Positions 16,196 to 23,738 of a stretch of 64,000 bases of DNA are shown here, piece after piece. The notes beneath the pieces were generated by a model. The model searched no databases, was not told where the DNA came from, and saw only the letters and a program-made list of their open reading frames with translations. Location of the stretch: contig JADKJU010000002.1 in the NCBI GenBank assembly GCA_016720855.1, positions 1,116,001 through 1,180,000 on the forward strand, written 5' to 3'. How positions within the stretch are numbered: position 1 is the first letter of the stretch; every line of letters starts with the position of its first letter. The DNA comes from Betaproteobacteria bacterium (GTDB lineage Bacteria > Pseudomonadota > Gammaproteobacteria > Burkholderiales > Usitatibacteraceae). The position numbers and the translations under genes are program-made.

Positions 16196-18055
16196 CTACT
16201 TCTTCCGCGCGAGGATTGCCTCGATCTCGTCCATGATGAGGTTCATGCGGGCAACGAGCGCACGGTACGGGGCGGGGGTGGCGAGATCCACGCCCGCGGC
16301 CTTCACCAGTTCGTGGGGATAATCGGAGCTGCCCGCGGAGATGAGCTTGAGGTAACGCTCCTTCGCGCCGGGCTCGCCCTTCAGGACCGCGTCGGCGAAG
16401 AGCGAGGAGGCCGCGACCGAGGTCGCGTACTGGTACACGTAGAACGCCCGGTAGAAGTGGGGAATGTAGGCCCACTCGACGGTGTAGAGGTCGTCGATCT
16501 TCACCACCCCCTCGGCATCCCCGTGATAGCGGCGCAGGATGTCGCCGTAGATCTTCGTGAACGTCTCGCCCGTGAGCGATTCGCCCTTGTCCACGCGCCC
16601 GTGCACGTCGCGCTCGAACTCCGCGAACATCGCCTGGCGGAAGAAGGTGGCGCGCAGGTTCTCCAGCGCCGAGCCCAGGTAGAGCATCCGCTCCTCGTCC
16701 GACTTCGCGCCCTTCAGGACGCTTTCGAGCAGGAGCGCCTCGTTGAACGTGGAGGCGATTTCCGCCACGAAGATGGCGTAGTCGGACGTCACGAACGGCT
16801 GCGTCCTGTTCGAGTAGTACGAATGCATCGCGTGGCCCCACTCGTGGGCGAGCGTCGTCACCGACTCGTAGCTGTCGGTGTAGTTCATGAGCACGTACGG
16901 GTGCACGTCGTAGGCCGAGCCCGCCATGTGCGCGCCCGGGTTCTTGCGCGGACGGGGGTAGGTGTCCATCCAGCGGCTGCCGAAACCCTTGGCCATCGCG
17001 GCGACATAGGCCTCGCCCATGGGCTTCACGGCCTCGAGCGTCATGCGCTTGCCCTGGTCGACTGGATAGCGCAGGTCGCTCTTCACGAGCGGCGGGTAGA
17101 TGTCGTAGTAGCGCATCTCGCCCGGGGGGATGCCCAGCATCTTCGCGCGCAGGCGGAAGTAACGATGCAGCGTCGGCAGGTTCGCGCGCGTCTCGGCGAT
17201 GAGCGTGTCGTATACCGCCGGCGGCACGCGGTTGTTGTTGAGGGCACGGGCGATCGTGTCGTCGTACTTGCGAACCTTCGTGTACGCCGTGTCCTGCTTG
17301 AGATGCTCGTAGAAGGTGACGCCGAAGGTGCGCTCGTACTCCTTCCAGCGGCCCCAGAAGGCATCGAAGACCTTCTTGCGGTCGTCGCGGTTCGGCAGTT
17401 CGCGCAGGTCGCCGTACGCGGACTGGTCCACCGTCACCTCGCGCCCGTCGGCGAGGTTCACCTTGGGCCAGGGCAGGTCCGCGCTCGCAAGGATTTCATA
17501 GGTGGCGCTCGCCGCGCCGGTGGCGAGGCCCAGCGTCGCAAGGATGGCCTCCCCCTTGTCGTCGAGCGTGTGCGGCGCCATGCGCAGGACCTGGTCGAGG
17601 GGCTGGCGGTAGATCGCGAGGCCCTTCTCCTGCTTCTGGAAGTCCGAAACCTTCGCTTTCCCGAGGTGCAGGATCTCCGGCTTCAGGAACGAGCTGGCCT
17701 CGTCGTACTTCGTGGAGAGCACGGTCGAGCGTTGGCGTAGCTCGAGGCTCGAGGGGACGCCGGTGTCCTCCGCAAAGCGTTCCGAGGCGTAGAGGTCCAG
17801 GCGGTAAAGGCGCTTGGCAATGTCGGCGTCCAGGTCGAGGCAGGTCCTGAAGCGCTTCGCGGATTCACCGAGGTGGCCGCGGCACGTCATGAGGTCCTTC
17901 AACTGCGATTCCATCCTGGCGGAGTCTGCGTTCCACGCTTCGACGGACGGGTAGACATCGCCCAGATTCCAGCGGTCCTCGGGCTTTTCCGCGGCGAGGA
18001 CGGGGATGGCGAGGATTGCGAGTGCTGCGGCGAGGAGGGGGGTAGGCATTTTCAT
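16196..18055 (-). CDS. pepF: Exported oligoendopeptidase F-like metallopeptidase (M3B)
   Basis: A 619-residue zinc metallopeptidase. The zinc-binding motif HEWGHAMH lies near residue 404, with the third ligand region FNEALLLES downstream, as in oligoendopeptidase F (M3B). Unlike the cytosolic enzymes it begins with a clear signal peptide (MKMPTPLLAAALAILAIPVLA, read in two parts as a basic end and hydrophobic core), so it should act in the periplasm on short peptides. It starts divergently from the toxin-antitoxin region and converges with the lipoprotein gene. Length and motifs are complete. Confidence 0.92.
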   Translation of the reverse strand: MKMPTPLLAAALAILAIPVLAAEKPEDRWNLGDVYPSVEAWNADSARMESQLKDLMTCRGHLGESAKRFRTCLDLDADIAKRLYRLDLYASERFAEDTGVPSSLELRQRSTVLSTKYDEASSFLKPEILHLGKAKVSDFQKQEKGLAIYRQPLDQVLRMAPHTLDDKGEAILATLGLATGAASATYEILASADLPWPKVNLADGREVTVDQSAYGDLRELPNRDDRKKVFDAFWGRWKEYERTFGVTFYEHLKQDTAYTKVRKYDDTIARALNNNRVPPAVYDTLIAETRANLPTLHRYFRLRAKMLGIPPGEMRYYDIYPPLVKSDLRYPVDQGKRMTLEAVKPMGEAYVAAMAKGFGSRWMDTYPRPRKNPGAHMAGSAYDVHPYVLMNYTDSYESVTTLAHEWGHAMHSYYSNRTQPFVTSDYAIFVAEIASTFNEALLLESVLKGAKSDEERMLYLGSALENLRATFFRQAMFAEFERDVHGRVDKGESLTGETFTKIYGDILRRYHGDAEGVVKIDDLYTVEWAYIPHFYRAFYVYQYATSVAASSLFADAVLKGEPGAKERYLKLISAGSSDYPHELVKAAGVDLATPAPYRALVARMNLIMDEIEAILARKK

Positions 18056-18125
18056 GGGCGGAATGATGCCCGAAAGGCCGGCGCCGTGTAACGCAATGGA
18101 TTGCGCGCTCGCCAGGTCGCAAAGG

Positions 18126-18160
18126 CGATCGTGGCCGGCCGCTCAACTCGGTCGTTGTGC
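18126..18160 (+). repeat. Partial attC-like element (right half)
   Basis: This segment, with GGCCGGCCGCTCAACTC, matches the right end of the element at 18754-18850 (GGTCGGCCGCTCAGCTC) and ends in a GTTGTGC-like core. The left half is not recognizable. It lies immediately upstream of the first toxin-antitoxin pair, where an integron cassette junction would be expected. Confidence 0.4.
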
Positions 18161-18186
18161 CGCTTGAGTGATGCGCCGTGAGTTGA

Positions 18187-18220
18187 CATACCATATGTGA
18201 TATAGGCACAATATGGCATG
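18187..18220 (+). promoter_or_regulatory. Operator-like palindrome over the first toxin start
   Basis: The left arm CATACCATATGTG and right arm CACAATATGGCATG are imperfect inverted repeats around a 7-base centre. They lie between a TTGACA (18183-18188) and the ATG at 18218, the usual place for the site where a toxin-antitoxin complex represses its own operon. Confidence 0.5.
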
Positions 18221-18499
18221 TGGCGCATTGAAGAACATCGTCGAGTCGACAAGCAGGCCGCATTGGTCCCCCAGGAGATCCTTAAGCGCTACGAGAAGTG
18301 GAAAGACATTGCGTCCATGTCTGGGCACCTGGGTCTTCGACTCATCAAGGGATTCCACGATGAGGCGCTTTCGGGAGAATGGAAGGGTTTCCGATCCTCC
18401 CGGCTCGGAGATCAATGGCGCGTCATTTATCGGGTGGTGGCTGAAGAGCTGTTGTTTCAGGTGGCCTCGGTCACCGCCCACGACTATCGGAGGCCATGA
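18218..18499 (+). CDS. RelE/HigB-family toxin
   Basis: A 93-residue RelE/ParE-fold protein, probably an mRNA interferase. The C-terminal core SSRLGDQWRVIYRV followed by VTAHDYR is the RelE-fold signature with basic catalytic residues and the final His/Tyr. The ATG gives MWRIEEH, and the gene overlaps the antitoxin start by four bases (ATGA). The order toxin then antitoxin is the HigBA arrangement. The pair sits between attC-like repeats. Confidence 0.85.
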   Translation: MWRIEEHRRVDKQAALVPQEILKRYEKWKDIASMSGHLGLRLIKGFHDEALSGEWKGFRSSRLGDQWRVIYRVVAEELLFQVASVTAHDYRRP

Positions 18500-18759
18500 T
18501 GAAAGACTTTCGCCCTGCCAAAAAACGCGTAACCGTTACTGTCGGAGAGTCGGTTCGCATCGTTCGCGAGTTGCAGGAACTGAGCCAAAACCAGCTCGCC
18601 CAGGAATCGGGAATTCCCCAAGCCACCATCTCCGCCATTGAGAACGGACGTGTTCGTCTTGGCGTCGAACGTGCCAAGGTGTTGGCGCAGGCCCTCAAGT
18701 GCCATCCCGGAGTGCTGGTGTTTCCGGGCTGGGAGATGCCACATGAGAAAGCGGCATAA
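18496..18759 (+). CDS. XRE-family antitoxin
   Basis: An 87-residue helix-turn-helix protein of the Xre/HigA type. The HTH spans about residues 30-60 (LSQNQLAQESGIPQATIS, then AIENGR). It should neutralise the preceding toxin and repress the operon through the palindrome at 18187-18220. Its TAA stop lies in the left end of the attC-like element, as is usual for integron cassette genes. Confidence 0.85.
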   Translation: MMKDFRPAKKRVTVTVGESVRIVRELQELSQNQLAQESGIPQATISAIENGRVRLGVERAKVLAQALKCHPGVLVFPGWEMPHEKAA

Positions 18760-18850
18760 CAATTCGTTCGAGCGGTCCGTGGCAAATCGTGGGTCGCGTC
18801 CGGCCGCGGCAAGGCAGCGGTGGTCGGCCGCTCAGCTCAACCGTCTAGGC
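18754..18850 (+). repeat. attC-like recombination site between toxin-antitoxin modules
   Basis: The left end (GCATAACAATTCGTTC, then GAGCGG) and the right end (CCGCTCAGCTCAACC, then GTCTAGGC) form an imperfect palindrome with the AAC/GT core placement and length (97 bases) of an integron attC site. Its internal part (18765-18827) aligns without gaps to 19531-19593 at 46 of 63 positions by hand count. It overlaps the antitoxin stop codon. The GTCTAGGC core deviates from the GTTRRRY consensus, so it may be degenerate. Confidence 0.55.
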
Positions 18851-18878
18851 TCGCACATCAGCAACGCGAGTTGTGGCA

Positions 18879-18906
18879 GCGCAGTAACATATTTGTTATG
18901 CTGCGC
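18879..18906 (+). promoter_or_regulatory. Operator-like palindrome upstream of the second toxin
   Basis: Arms GCGCAGTAAC and GTTATGCTGCGC flank an AT-rich ATATTT centre, with a two-base asymmetry. The position just ahead of the toxin gene suggests the autorepressor site of the second toxin-antitoxin pair, overlapping its promoter. Confidence 0.4.
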
Positions 18907-18941
18907 AAGCGGAATGCACGATCACGTACTGCAGCGAAGTA

Positions 18942-19241
18942 GTGCAGGACGAGATTCTCGCCTTGCCCGACACGCTGGCTGCGCGGTATGTGGTTCTCAC
19001 TCGGCGAATGGTTGCCCTGGGACCCAATCTCGGCGAACCGCATACCAAGGCATTCGGTGAACGTCTGTTCGAGCTTCGCCTAAAGGGTGCTGAGGGCATT
19101 GCGAGGGCTTTCTACTGCACCCTCGTCGGCAGGCGAATCGTCATGCTCCACAGTTACATCAAGAAATCGTCAAAGACACCTCGGCGGAAGTTGGAGATCG
19201 CCAGAGGGCGAACAATCGAGGTCAAACATGCGAACCCATGA
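18942..19241 (+). CDS. Gp49/HigB-like toxin, possibly with a damaged start
   Basis: A toxin of the phage-derived Gp49/RelE-like family. The core GLFELRLKG-type motif appears as RLFELRLKGAEGIARAFY, then GRRIVMLHSYIKKSSKTP, a very recognizable signature. The only standard in-frame start is the GTG at 18942 (99 residues), yet upstream codons 18918-18941 still encode TITYCSEV, matching the usual N-terminus of the family. An ATG at 18916 is one frame off. So either the protein starts at an unusual codon or one extra base lies after that ATG. It overlaps the antitoxin gene by 14 bases. Confidence 0.75.
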   Translation: MQDEILALPDTLAARYVVLTRRMVALGPNLGEPHTKAFGERLFELRLKGAEGIARAFYCTLVGRRIVMLHSYIKKSSKTPRRKLEIARGRTIEVKHANP

Positions 19242-19515
19242 ACAGATCGTCAAGAAGCTTATGCAACGGCCCGGCGTCCATGCTGGGGTGGACCGCATTG
19301 AGCGCGAAGAAGCGGCCCTGCTGGATGCTCTTCTGAAGGCGCGCCAGGAGGCCGGGTTGACCCAGGCGCAAGTTGCCGAACTAATGGGTACGCAGGCGCC
19401 GGCTGTAGCTCGCCTGGAGCGCGCGCTTGCCACTGGAAAGCATTCCCCATCGGTCGCCACGCTTCGCAAGTACGTCAAGGCATGCGGCAAGAGGCTTGTG
19501 CTGCAGGTGGCGTGA
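19228..19515 (+). CDS. XRE-family antitoxin (partner of Gp49-like toxin)
   Basis: A 95-residue protein with a helix-turn-helix near residues 40-75 (LTQAQVAELMGTQAPAVARLE), typical of antitoxins paired with Gp49-like toxins. The ATG at 19228 is chosen because it overlaps the toxin end and gives the usual length. The C-terminal GKRLVLQV is typical. It would bind the toxin and autoregulate the pair. Confidence 0.85.
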   Translation: MRTHEQIVKKLMQRPGVHAGVDRIEREEAALLDALLKARQEAGLTQAQVAELMGTQAPAVARLERALATGKHSPSVATLRKYVKACGKRLVLQVA

Positions 19516-19610
19516 GCGACCCTCACCACGCGTTGGAGCGGACCGTGAAGCGTTGTGGGCCGCGTCTCGCCGCGGCTTGGTCGTCGTGGTCGGTCGACGA
19601 ATCGGCGCGA
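19513..19610 (+). repeat. Diverged attC-like element after the second toxin-antitoxin pair
   Basis: Bases 19531-19593 are homologous to 18765-18827 (46 of 63 identical, ungapped, by hand). The outer ends no longer show clear attC core sites. It begins at the antitoxin stop, as the first element does, so both modules have the same cassette-like layout. Confidence 0.45.
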
Positions 19611-19651
19611 GTGACGCTGCAGAAACTCGGCATTCGAGAAAGGAAATGGCA

Positions 19652-20644
19652 ATGAGGACGGCAAGTCGATTGATCGCGTTGGTTGCGGGACTGTTGGCGG
19701 TGATCCTTTCCACGGGCGCGATGAGCGCTTCGGACGAGCCTTCCGTGGACCAACTCATCAAAGAGGCGCGGGAGCTGATCTGGAAATGGAACGGGGAGCG
19801 GGGCATCCTGATCGAGGCGGACAAGCTGATCAACGAAGCGCTTCGGCGGGATCCGAAATCCGTCGAGGGGCGCATCACGAAAGCGAAACTCCTGGTCCGG
19901 GTCGCCAATTCGAGCAATCCCCCCCGTACCCAGCCTCTCGAAATGGCCGAGGCTTACCTTAAGGAAGCGCTGGCGCTCGATCCCGGCAACGCGGACGCCT
20001 ATTCCGCCCTCGGCTTCGTCTACCTGCACGGGAACCGTCTGCCCGATGCCAAGGCGGCGTTCCTGAAGAACAATGAGCTCAAGCCAGACGATGCGTGGAG
20101 CAAGCTCGCGCTCGCGGAGTACTACAAGAAGGCTGGCGACGAGAAGAATTGCGTTCGATTCAGCGAGGAGGCCGTCGCCTTGGCCAGCCCCACCGACGAG
20201 ACGCTCCTCAAGGCCGCACTTTTCCACATCCACGTGCATTACAGCCGGATCGAGCCGGACCGCAAGAAGGCGGACGACTCGTTCAGGAAACTGCTGAAGT
20301 TGAGCCCGGAGGACGCATTCCTGCGCGGGGACCACGCGCGCAACCTGATGCTTCACTTCAGCGATTTCAACGCCGGTGAGACGCTGATCAGGGAAACCCT
20401 GGTCATCCAGGACTACCCGCATGCGCGCCAGACGCTCTCCCTGGCGCTCTACGGCAAGTGGGCGGTCTATCGCAAGGCGGGCGCCGCGCCGACCAAGGTG
20501 GAGACCGCGTACCGGGAAGCCCAGGCGAACGATCCCAATGGGGCATACCTGCCGGGGTGCGCGTTGAGCTATCCCTCGATGAAAGTTTTGGTGGAAGCGC
20601 TGGAGTCGAAGCGCCTTGCCGGCATGCCTCATCAACGGTGCTAG
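19652..20644 (+). CDS. Secreted tetratricopeptide-repeat protein
   Basis: A 330-residue protein with a signal peptide (RLIALVAGLLAVILSTGA) and several TPR-like helical pairs. The clearest are LKEALALDPGNADAYSALGFVYLHGN, split here into ALALDPGNADAYSALGF and VYLHGNRLPDAKAAF, then NNELKPDDAWSKLALAEYY. TPRs mediate protein contacts; the partner is unknown. The ATG at 19652 is preferred over one six bases upstream because GAGAAAGG is then properly spaced. A membrane protein gene follows within 62 bases and may be co-transcribed. Confidence 0.75.
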   Translation: MRTASRLIALVAGLLAVILSTGAMSASDEPSVDQLIKEARELIWKWNGERGILIEADKLINEALRRDPKSVEGRITKAKLLVRVANSSNPPRTQPLEMAEAYLKEALALDPGNADAYSALGFVYLHGNRLPDAKAAFLKNNELKPDDAWSKLALAEYYKKAGDEKNCVRFSEEAVALASPTDETLLKAALFHIHVHYSRIEPDRKKADDSFRKLLKLSPEDAFLRGDHARNLMLHFSDFNAGETLIRETLVIQDYPHARQTLSLALYGKWAVYRKAGAAPTKVETAYREAQANDPNGAYLPGCALSYPSMKVLVEALESKRLAGMPHQRC

Positions 20645-20706
20645 ATTCGCATGACGCGGATCAGCCAGGGCCAATAGTCGGGAATCCGACTCCCCGGGAG
20701 AACCTG

Positions 20707-21936
20707 ATGGCAACCGACTCGCCCGGTGTATCCACTCCCATCCGTGCCGGGTTGTTCATCCGGCTCGTCTACAGCGTTGCGTTGCTGGCGTTCCTTCTGT
20801 CGGCGCTCGTCGGCGCCTCGGGTTGGATTTCGCTCGCGATCGGCGGCGGGGTGGCGGGCGGCACCGGCCTCACCGGTTTCCTGATCATCGCTGCGTTGGT
20901 GTTGTTCCGAAACTACCAGGTGCTGCGATATCCGGCGGCACTGGACGCGCGGCCGCCGACCGCCTTCGGCACGTTCCTGCGCAACGCGGGTGTGCTTGCC
21001 ATGCTTGCGGGGGCCGCGTCGGGAGTGGGGCTCTTCCTGGTGAAGCCCATCACGCTCCTGGTATTCCGGTCCGCCGGAGACGCGGGCATCGGCTATTTCG
21101 TCGTCGGCCTCGCGCTCGTGGTGCTCGCCAATCTCGGCTGGCTTGGCTGCCTGGCCTTCGAACTGAGCCGCGCCTGCGGGAAACCGCTGCCTCCTGAAAT
21201 GGAGTCGCCGCCGTGGTGGAAGCGCCGCCAGGATGTCGCCGTGCTGGGCGTGCTCGTCGTCGCCGCGATCGGCGCACCGCCACTCCTGCGTCAGGGGGCG
21301 GGAAAGCAATGCCGCGACAACGATCTCGCGAACTGCGAGTCGCCAATGAAGAAGGACTTGCAGTTCTTTGGGGATCCTTCCCACCCGCAAGCGCCTGGGC
21401 AACCGTCCCAGACGGCGGTGTTCGAGGTCCTGGAGACCAAGGTCCACGAACCGGAGTTGATCATCAAGGGCGATGACTGGTCGTCCGTCTCCTGGGACAA
21501 GGAGGGCTACGCGAAATGCCGTTCGCTGTTGAAGAGCGCAGATGACCGCGGCAGGCCCGAGCTGCGCGGCTGGCAGCTTTTCGTAAACGATCCCAAGGGG
21601 ACCAGGAAGGCGCGCGAGTTCGGGGCGCTCTTCTGCAATGCGGAGGCGTTGTGGTTCGTCGACTATGCCCAGGTCCCGGGGCACGTCATCCTGACCAAGT
21701 TCACGATTGCGGGCGAATTCGTGTATCGGCTGAAATTCGAGAAGCCCAGGGAGCCAGGCCCCTACGACGGGCACTTCATGAATCCGACCTTCCGCGCCGA
21801 GGACGGCTACCTGTACTTCGAGTGGTGGAACACCAACCAGTCCGGTTCGGACCGGCACGTGAAGAGCTCGATGAAGGCGAGGGTGCGCGAGCCTCTGCCT
21901 GTCGTGCCGGCCGCCCCGCCGGGTGGACAGCCCTGA
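20707..21936 (+). CDS. Membrane protein with C-terminal soluble domain, unknown function
   Basis: A 409-residue protein. The N-terminal half has about four or five membrane helices (for example VYSVALLAFLLSALV, GFLIIAALVLF, YFVVGLALVVLANLG, VAVLGVLVVAAIG). After about residue 200 comes a soluble region with conserved-looking aromatic and Cys residues (FGALFCNAEALWFVDYAQV; AEDGYLYFEWWNTNQ). I do not recognise the family. A GGGAG ribosome-binding site precedes the ATG, and the stop overlaps the start of the next gene (TGATG). Confidence 0.65.
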   Translation: MATDSPGVSTPIRAGLFIRLVYSVALLAFLLSALVGASGWISLAIGGGVAGGTGLTGFLIIAALVLFRNYQVLRYPAALDARPPTAFGTFLRNAGVLAMLAGAASGVGLFLVKPITLLVFRSAGDAGIGYFVVGLALVVLANLGWLGCLAFELSRACGKPLPPEMESPPWWKRRQDVAVLGVLVVAAIGAPPLLRQGAGKQCRDNDLANCESPMKKDLQFFGDPSHPQAPGQPSQTAVFEVLETKVHEPELIIKGDDWSSVSWDKEGYAKCRSLLKSADDRGRPELRGWQLFVNDPKGTRKAREFGALFCNAEALWFVDYAQVPGHVILTKFTIAGEFVYRLKFEKPREPGPYDGHFMNPTFRAEDGYLYFEWWNTNQSGSDRHVKSSMKARVREPLPVVPAAPPGGQP

Positions 21937-22256
21937 TGGCCGTGACCGGAGTGGCCGTGCTGATACTCCTGGCGGCCATGGCCAGCGGGTGGATGTTGCG
22001 TGCGCTTCTTCTCAGGACGCTTCGTACCAGGCACCCGCGTGAGTTCGAGGCGCTGGGCAACCCATCCGCCCGTCATCTCTCGTCGATGTTGCCCCGCCAC
22101 AACGAAATGCACGTTCAATTCTGGAAGTATCTCTGGGAAGGGAAGGTCTTTCTGCTGAAGGACGACCTGGCCACGGGTCTCGCATGGGCTGCGTTGACTT
22201 CGGACGTCACATTGGTGGCAAGCGTGGTGCTCCTCTTCTGGTCTGCCTGGAAATGA
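21936..22256 (+). CDS. Small membrane protein, unknown function
   Basis: A 106-residue protein with one N-terminal helix (VAVLILLAAMASGWML) and a second near the C-terminus (LVASVVLLFWSAW). Between them is a basic, polar linker (LRTLRTRHPREFEALGNP). It is translationally coupled to the preceding membrane protein gene, so the two probably act together. No family was recognised. Confidence 0.6.
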   Translation: MAVTGVAVLILLAAMASGWMLRALLLRTLRTRHPREFEALGNPSARHLSSMLPRHNEMHVQFWKYLWEGKVFLLKDDLATGLAWAALTSDVTLVASVVLLFWSAWK

Positions 22257-22334
22257 CGCCGTCCAACGGGGCCTGACTGGCCGCAGCGCATGGTGGGACG
22301 CCCCGCGCGTGGCCAACCGGGCCTGTGGATGGAG

Positions 22335-22997
22335 TCACCACGCGATCTCCCGCCGGTCATGGAAGAACTTTCCGGTGGCGCTCGTCGGCGCGTCGAGCGC
22401 GAGCCACACGATCCCTTCCGCGCCGGACTCCACCGTGCCCGGCGCTTCCTCGCCCCCCATGTCGGTCCTGACCCAGCCCGGGCAGACGCTGTTCACGCGC
22501 AGGGAGCGCGAGCGGCCTTCCATCGCGAGCTGGATGGTGAGTGCGTTCAGCGCCGCCTTCGAAAGACTGTAGCCGGGCGACCACGAGTCCATCCCGGAGA
22601 GCGAGCCCGAGACGCTGGAGACGTTCACCACGAAGCCGCCCTTGCGGATGAGGGGCCAGAACGCCTGCGCCATCCGAAGCGCACCGACCACGTTCGTTTC
22701 CAGGGTTGCCCTGAGCGTCTCGCGCGACAGTTCGAGGATCGAGCGGCCCTTGTCGAGCGCCACGGCCGCGTTGTTCACGAGCCCGTCGATCCGTTCCCAC
22801 TTCGCGGCGACTGTCGTCGCGGCCTGCTTCACGCTCGCCTCGTCGTTCACGTCGAGGGCCACGGCCTCGCCGTAAGGATTGGGTTTCCCCTTCCGTGAGG
22901 CTGCGATCACCTTCACCCCACGCGCCGCGAGCTGCTTGCAGGTTTCCAGGCCGATGCCGCGGTTGGCGCCGGTGACCAGGACGACCGCTTCTCCCAT
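22335..22997 (-). CDS. Short-chain dehydrogenase/reductase
   Basis: A 220-residue classical SDR. The cofactor motif TGANRGIG is at residues 9-16, NNAA follows in the usual place, VNVSSVSG carries the catalytic Ser and YSLSK the catalytic Tyr and Lys near residue 140. The C-terminal CPGWVRTDMGG motif is also typical. It resembles the carbonyl-reductase-like group with NADPH preference; the natural substrate is unknown. It converges with the small membrane protein gene. Confidence 0.88.
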   Translation of the reverse strand: MGEAVVLVTGANRGIGLETCKQLAARGVKVIAASRKGKPNPYGEAVALDVNDEASVKQAATTVAAKWERIDGLVNNAAVALDKGRSILELSRETLRATLETNVVGALRMAQAFWPLIRKGGFVVNVSSVSGSLSGMDSWSPGYSLSKAALNALTIQLAMEGRSRSLRVNSVCPGWVRTDMGGEEAPGTVESGAEGIVWLALDAPTSATGKFFHDRREIAW

Positions 22998-23070
22998 CCT
23001 TGCTGCTCCTCGAGAATCACGGATCCGGGAGTAATATCACGCCCTGATTGCGCAGCCAATCCAGGATCGC

Positions 23071-23142
23071 ATGGACCGCTTCGACCTCTCCCGCTTCGTG
23101 ACGGCCCAGGAGGGCCGCTACGAGAGGCCTTCTCGTCGATGA
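23071..23142 (+). pseudogene. Remnant of a DUF1810 gene
   Basis: This 23-codon frame reads MDRFDLSRFVTAQEGRYER before a stop. That is the characteristic beginning of DUF1810 (FDLxRFVxAQ, then YER), a family of about 140 residues. Everything downstream is replaced by the membrane protein gene that starts at 23139 and overlaps the stop. It looks like the stump left by a deletion or recombination event. Confidence 0.5.
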
Positions 23143-23738
23143 CGCCGGGCACGTCCACCGTGGTGATGCTGGCGCTTTCGCCATTGATCGCGTGGCGCGT
23201 CTACGTCCGCATTCGCAGGATGGTGGGGCGCCAGCGGCTCTCCCGGATCCGGCCCTGGATCACGGTGACGGTCTTCTCCCTGCTCGTGGTGCTGATCGGC
23301 GTTACGTCGTTTGCGCATCCCGTGGCCCTCGCCATGCTGGTCGCCGGAGTGGGCGCGGGAACGGCCCTCGCCGTCTATGGACTGCGCCTGACGCGATTCG
23401 AGTACACACCGGGGGGAATCTTCTACACGCCCAATGCGCACCTCGGGATCGCACTGTCGCTCCTCTTCGTGGGCCGCCTGCTGTATCGCGTGATCGAGGT
23501 GTACCCGATGGCCTCGCATTCCGCGGCGCAACCCCCCGACTTCGTGCGCAGCCCCCTGACGCTCGTGATCTTCGGCACGCTGGCCGGCTACTACGTCGCC
23601 TATGCCGTCGGGCTCATCCGGTATCGCCGGCGCGTGCTGCGCGATCGGGCGGATTGTGCGGAGGGGGCCGCATCCGGGGAGGAGCGAGCCGCATCAGGGG
23701 AGGGGCGGGCCGCATCCGAGGGGGAGGCGCTCGAATGA
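23139..23738 (+). CDS. Integral membrane protein with repetitive C-terminal tail (DUF1453-like)
   Basis: A 199-residue protein with about five membrane helices (e.g. VTVFSLLVVLIGVT, LAMLVAGVGAGTALAVYG, LGIALSLLFVGRLLY, LVIFGTLAGYYVAYAVG). The layout resembles the DUF1453/CcdC-like family, but I am not certain. The last 25 residues are an acidic AASGE repeat encoded by three 21-base direct repeats (23665-23727). Its ATG overlaps the DUF1810 remnant's stop and its own stop overlaps the racemase start (ATGA). Confidence 0.65.
   Translation: MTPGTSTVVMLALSPLIAWRVYVRIRRMVGRQRLSRIRPWITVTVFSLLVVLIGVTSFAHPVALAMLVAGVGAGTALAVYGLRLTRFEYTPGGIFYTPNAHLGIALSLLFVGRLLYRVIEVYPMASHSAAQPPDFVRSPLTLVIFGTLAGYYVAYAVGLIRYRRRVLRDRADCAEGAASGEERAASGEGRAASEGEALE
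23665..23727 (+). repeat. Three tandem 21-base repeats inside a coding region
   Basis: Units at 23665-23685, 23686-23706 and 23707-23727 share GCCGCATC followed by a G-rich end. They encode a seven-residue AASGE repeat at the C-terminus of the membrane protein. The 21-base unit keeps the frame, so copy number can vary without breaking the gene. Confidence 0.8.

Noticed and set aside
18126..19610. A prophage or IS remnant around the toxin-antitoxin genes
   Set aside because: No transposase, integrase or phage structural gene; the attC-like repeats explain the layout better.
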